From an uncultured Caryophanales bacterium (GTDB lineage: Bacteria > Bacillota_I > Bacilli_A > RF39 > UBA660), in assembly GCA_946414975.1 (NCBI GenBank), contig CAMKQS010000002.1, positions 1 through 54,334 on the forward strand: DNA of 54,334 nucleotides, given 5' to 3'. Positions 51,981 through 54,334 of this stretch are shown in pieces. A program made the position numbers and the translations under genes. Position 1 is the stretch's first letter. Each line of letters starts with the position of its first letter. The notes beneath the pieces are model-generated. The model was given only the letters and a program-made list of their open reading frames with translations. It did no database searches and was not told the origin of the DNA.

Positions 51981-52493
51981 TTAAAATTTTAAATGTTTTT
52001 TTATTTTTTCTAGTTCAATACCTAGTTTACTAAAATTTCCGTGTCCTGGATATATATAAATATTTTTATCATACTTAGATATTTTATCTAAGCTTTTTAT
52101 CATATCATTAATATTACCACCCAAATCTATTCTTCCAATACCATCTTTAAATATAAAATCTCCTACAAACATTTTATTATTATCTTTAAAATATAGACAA
52201 ATAGAATCGTTAGTATGGCCAGGAGTATATATTACTTCAAATGCGAAATTACCTATCTTATTTATTCCTTCTTTTAGATTATTATAATCATATATATTAT
52301 CAAAATAATTTAGTGCGCCAATATGATCAAAGTGATTATGTGTAACGATTACTCCATTTACAGTTCTATTTCCAATTACTTTTTTTATCTTATTATATTC
52401 ATCACCTGGATCTATTACTAATACATCATTATTTATTGATAGTATATAGCAATTAGTTTTTAAAGACCCTACCTTTACAATTTCAAGATTCAT
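51981..52493 (-). CDS. Metallo-beta-lactamase-fold hydrolase (glyoxalase II-like)
   Basis: About 170 residues. All metal-binding motifs are present: THNHFDH (four ligands), the TPGHTNDS histidine, the VGDFIFKDGIGRID aspartate and the YPGHG histidine. This is the compact YqgX/GloB2 type, whose members hydrolyse S-lactoylglutathione-like thioesters or related small molecules; the exact substrate cannot be read from the sequence. ATG at 52493 has GGTG upstream and is preferred over TTG at 52505. It overlaps the end of the DHH gene by 11 bases. Confidence 0.88.
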   Translation of the reverse strand: MNLEIVKVGSLKTNCYILSINNDVLVIDPGDEYNKIKKVIGNRTVNGVIVTHNHFDHIGALNYFDNIYDYNNLKEGINKIGNFAFEVIYTPGHTNDSICLYFKDNNKMFVGDFIFKDGIGRIDLGGNINDMIKSLDKISKYDKNIYIYPGHGNFSKLGIELEKIKKHLKF

Positions 52494-53406
52494 AATCATC
52501 ACCAAAAATATATTTAATAATAGTATCTTTTATATCATTTTTAAGTGGCATAGCACATGCTAAAGGATGTCCTCCTCCACCATATATACTAGCAAATTCA
52601 TTTATTTTAATGTCCTTTATACCTCTAAAGCTTATATGATAATTTAAATTTATAATACATGCAAAATCTATTTTATCAATATATTTTTCACATATATAAT
52701 GTCCTAGTTCACTTCTATATTGTTCTGCAAAAACAAAACCAATATTATAATTCCTAATTTTTTTTATTATAACTTTATCAAGCATATAATCTAAATATTC
52801 CTGTTTTTTCTTATTTAATCTATCTAATATTACTTTTTCTAATTCAGTATAATAAAATTTATCATTATTTTTTAAAAATTTAGTATAGTTATCAATGAAA
52901 TAATCTTTTCCAAAGAAAGCAAATATATTATTTAAATCTAAAGCAATATCTTTTAAATCATTAAATTGCCATGTATCACCTTGTCTTACTAATTCAACAA
53001 ATTGTTTTATAGATTCTTTCTTTAAGATATCACTATTATACTTATTAATTAAATAATTATAATATAATGTAGTTCCACATTCTTTATGATCATTATCACT
53101 TTCCATAACTTTAGCAAACTCATAATCATTTAAAAAATATGCAGATTTATGATGATCAAATAGTTTAAACTTATCTTTATATTTACTATTTATTATTTTA
53201 TCTGCAACAAATTTATTGACAGAAAGATCAGTAATAATAATACTTTCATACTTATCTAGATTATTATTATCTATCATATCAATTAGATATTCATTAATAT
53301 CTCCTATATCAAATAACTTATAATCGAAATCTACATTTATTAAATTAGTTAATATAACAGGTGTTACTCCGTCTAAATCTGCTATATGGCTTAGTAATAA
53401 TATCAT
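52483..53406 (-). CDS. DHH/DHHA1-family phosphoesterase
   Basis: A 307-residue soluble enzyme. DHH-domain motifs in order: SHIADLDGV at 6-14 (D10, D12), IITDLSVNK near 57-65, KLFDHHKS with the namesake DHH near 84-87, then a DHHA1 end with YGGGGHPLACAMPL near 275-288 (substrate-binding GGGGH). Relatives are oligoribonuclease/pAp phosphatase (NrnA) and c-di-AMP phosphodiesterases; this short form is closest to generic DHH hydrolases. It overlaps rnhB by four bases (ATGA) and the downstream hydrolase gene, so three nucleic-acid or small-molecule hydrolases share an operon. Confidence 0.85.
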   Translation of the reverse strand: MILLLSHIADLDGVTPVILTNLINVDFDYKLFDIGDINEYLIDMIDNNNLDKYESIIITDLSVNKFVADKIINSKYKDKFKLFDHHKSAYFLNDYEFAKVMESDNDHKECGTTLYYNYLINKYNSDILKKESIKQFVELVRQGDTWQFNDLKDIALDLNNIFAFFGKDYFIDNYTKFLKNNDKFYYTELEKVILDRLNKKKQEYLDYMLDKVIIKKIRNYNIGFVFAEQYRSELGHYICEKYIDKIDFACIINLNYHISFRGIKDIKINEFASIYGGGGHPLACAMPLKNDIKDTIIKYIFGDDYES

Positions 53407-54044
53407 AATGTTTCTCCTTCTAATATTTTTTTTACAGGTCCATATGTTTTACGATATCCTTCAACTAGACCATATTTATTTAATGCATCATAATGTCCTC
53501 TTGTAGGATATCCTTTATGTTTTTTAAATCCATACATCGGATATTTATTATCTAAATCTATCATCATATGATCACGTGTTACTTTAGCTATTACTGATGC
53601 AGCTGCAATACTAATACTTAAAAGATCCCCTTTTATAATAGGCTCTACTATAATATCCATATCTATAGGCATTGCATCTGTTAATATATAATCTACATTA
53701 ATTATACTTCTTACTTCATTAATAGCTATAGTCATAGCTTTTCTACTTGCTTCATATATATTTATTTTATCTATTTCATCGGCATCTACTATACCTATAC
53801 CATAAACTGTATTATCAATAATATATTTATACATCTCTTCCCTTTTTTTCTCAGTTAATTTTTTCGAATCTGTAAGTCCATCTAGTTTAAAATCATCTGG
53901 TATATAGCAACAAGCAGCTACTACTGGACCAATTAATGGTCCACGCCCTGCTTCATCACATCCAACAATTACTTTATAACCTTTTTTTTTAGCAATTCTT
54001 TCATACTTATAATTATCTATTGCTTCTATCTCACTTTTCTTCAT
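53403..54044 (-). CDS. rnhB: Ribonuclease HII
   Basis: A 213-residue enzyme that cleaves RNA in RNA-DNA hybrids and single ribonucleotides in DNA. Motifs: VGCDEAGRGPLIGPVVAACC at 28-47 (metal ligands D30, E31), LTDSKKLTEKKRE near 59-71, ILTDAMPID with the third acidic ligand, SIIAKVTRDxxM (here SVIAKVTRDHMM) near 163-174 and GFKKHKGYPTRGH near the end. Usual family length. ATG at 54044 with AAGTAGG ribosome site; it is the first gene of the operon with the DHH and metallo-beta-lactamase-fold genes. Confidence 0.95.
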   Translation of the reverse strand: MKKSEIEAIDNYKYERIAKKKGYKVIVGCDEAGRGPLIGPVVAACCYIPDDFKLDGLTDSKKLTEKKREEMYKYIIDNTVYGIGIVDADEIDKINIYEASRKAMTIAINEVRSIINVDYILTDAMPIDMDIIVEPIIKGDLLSISIAAASVIAKVTRDHMMIDLDNKYPMYGFKKHKGYPTRGHYDALNKYGLVEGYRKTYGPVKKILEGETL

Positions 54045-54103
54045 AATTACCTACTTACTATTATTAAAACTCCATCAATACTAATGATTAATATAAGTAT
54101 ATC

Positions 54104-54141
54104 AAAAAGAGTCATAAACATCTAGAGTTATGACTCTTTTT
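54104..54141 (-). terminator. Terminator of the gene at the window end
   Basis: AAAAAGAGTCATAA (54104-54117) pairs with TTATGACTCTTTTT (54128-54141), a 14-base stem. On the minus strand it follows the partial gene at 54257-54334; it is symmetrical enough to work both ways. Confidence 0.85.
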
Positions 54142-54180
54142 ATTTTTACATTTATCTCTTTTTTTTATCGGTCTCGTTAA

Positions 54181-54217
54181 CTTAACTGTGTCTATAAGGC
54201 ACAAGTTTGATGTTAAG
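54181..54217 (-). other. Hairpin element downstream of the partial C-terminal gene (possible DGR cis element)
   Basis: TGTGTCT-ATA-AGGCACA (54187-54203) is a seven-pair hairpin with one wobble pair, enclosed by CTTAAC/GTTAAG (54181-54186 and 54212-54217). On the minus strand it contains TTGTGCCTTATAG, shared with the element after the pseudopilin gene apart from a one-base insertion. The stretch 54045-54256 otherwise contains only the terminator at 54104-54141. Confidence 0.5.
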
Positions 54218-54256
54218 GAGGTTTTTTTATCAAATTTATCTCTTTCTTAAATCATT

Positions 54257-54334
54257 CTAGAGTAAAGATTTAGAGATAGTTATAACCGGGCGAACAACAC
54301 CGTCGTAATTACCCACGAAAGCGTTGCCGATGTC
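54257..54334 (-). CDS. C-terminal end of a second candidate DGR target gene (partial)
   Basis: Only the last 25 codons and a TAG stop are in the window. They read DIGNAFVGNYDGVVRPVITI then SKSLL. The G-V-V-R-P-V-I ending is typical of the DUF6273/C-lectin-like surface domains and parallels E-V-R-P-S-L-Y in the pseudopilin gene. The 51 coding-strand bases 54334-54284 hold 8 A and about 55% G+C, unlike any normal gene in the window. Frame chosen because it is the one that gives V-R-P and ends in a stop directly before a non-coding stretch and terminator. Confidence 0.6.
   Translation of the reverse strand, partial: DIGNAFVGNYDGVVRPVITISKSLL

Noticed and set aside
1..54334. TGA read as tryptophan (mollicute code 4)
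   Set aside because: TGA ends several genes at sensible places (comN-like gene, mraY, the 1130-residue gene) and tryptophan codons inside genes are TGG; code 11 applies.

Overview
The window reads as a chromosome segment of a very AT-rich, low-GC Bacillota-type bacterium. TGA is used as an ordinary stop codon (for example at the end of the ComN-like gene and mraY). Peptidoglycan genes (mraY, ftsW/rodA, a NodB-type deacetylase) rule out a wall-less mollicute. A T-box leader, a bacillus-like LexA box, a YolD/Y-family polymerase pair and a comN-secD junction all fit the Bacilli/RF39-like gut lineages. The exact lineage is inference. Almost everything lies on the minus strand. The plus strand carries only a tRNA-His, a small lipoprotein gene, one small hypothetical gene and an insertion-sequence remnant.

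Layout. 1-400: start of secD and a comN-like gene. 470-3060: a likely SOS operon (Y-family polymerase, YolD-like protein, small membrane protein) behind a LexA box. 3090-5220: two membrane-anchored proteins of unknown role. 5268-6018: tRNA-His with promoter and terminator, then a lipoprotein. 6017-10500: VanZ-RDD membrane protein, polysaccharide deacetylase, unusual sigma-70 factor. 10525-35890: a 25-kb co-directional locus, the most remarkable part of the window. 35920-39384: two small-to-medium hypothetical genes, an FtsW/RodA protein and MraY. 39443-43619: a dockerin/Big2/zinc-protease surface protein and a small membrane protein. 43645-47328: T-box-pheS-pheT. 47460-48977: a pseudopilin-like gene whose 3' end looks like a diversity-generating retroelement (DGR) variable region. 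49244-53406: insertion-sequence remnant, transglutaminase-like protein, small unknown genes, metallo-beta-lactamase-fold hydrolase and DHH phosphoesterase. 53403-54044: rnhB. 54104-54334: a second gene 3' end that also looks like a DGR target.

The 25-kb locus starts at a promoter with perfect consensus boxes (TTGACA, 17 bp, TATAAT) at 35861-35889. It encodes, in order, a TelA-like helical protein, an orphan 384-residue protein, a MoxR/CobS-like AAA+ ATPase, a 301-residue protein recalling DUF7192, four paralogues built on an exact 42-residue repeat (2, 2, 4 and 3 copies), a 37-codon mini-ORF, and ten consecutive paralogues of about 480-535 residues with WG-like repeats. All ten end in the same signature, (I/V)-x-(D/N)-N-x-x-(I/V)-(D/N)-L-x-x-E-(Y/F), followed by a charged tail. 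None of the proteins has a signal peptide or membrane segment. A plausible model is a cytoplasmic machine in which a TelA/AAA+ core works with two expanded families of beta-rich repeat proteins. That function is inference.

The second notable feature is the pair of adenine-depleted, GC-rich 3' gene ends (47595-47663 and 54284-54334). Both lead into a V-R-P motif and are followed by a shared hairpin-associated sequence, TTGTGCCTT(A)TAG, as expected for DGR target genes. No reverse transcriptase or template repeat is visible in the window.
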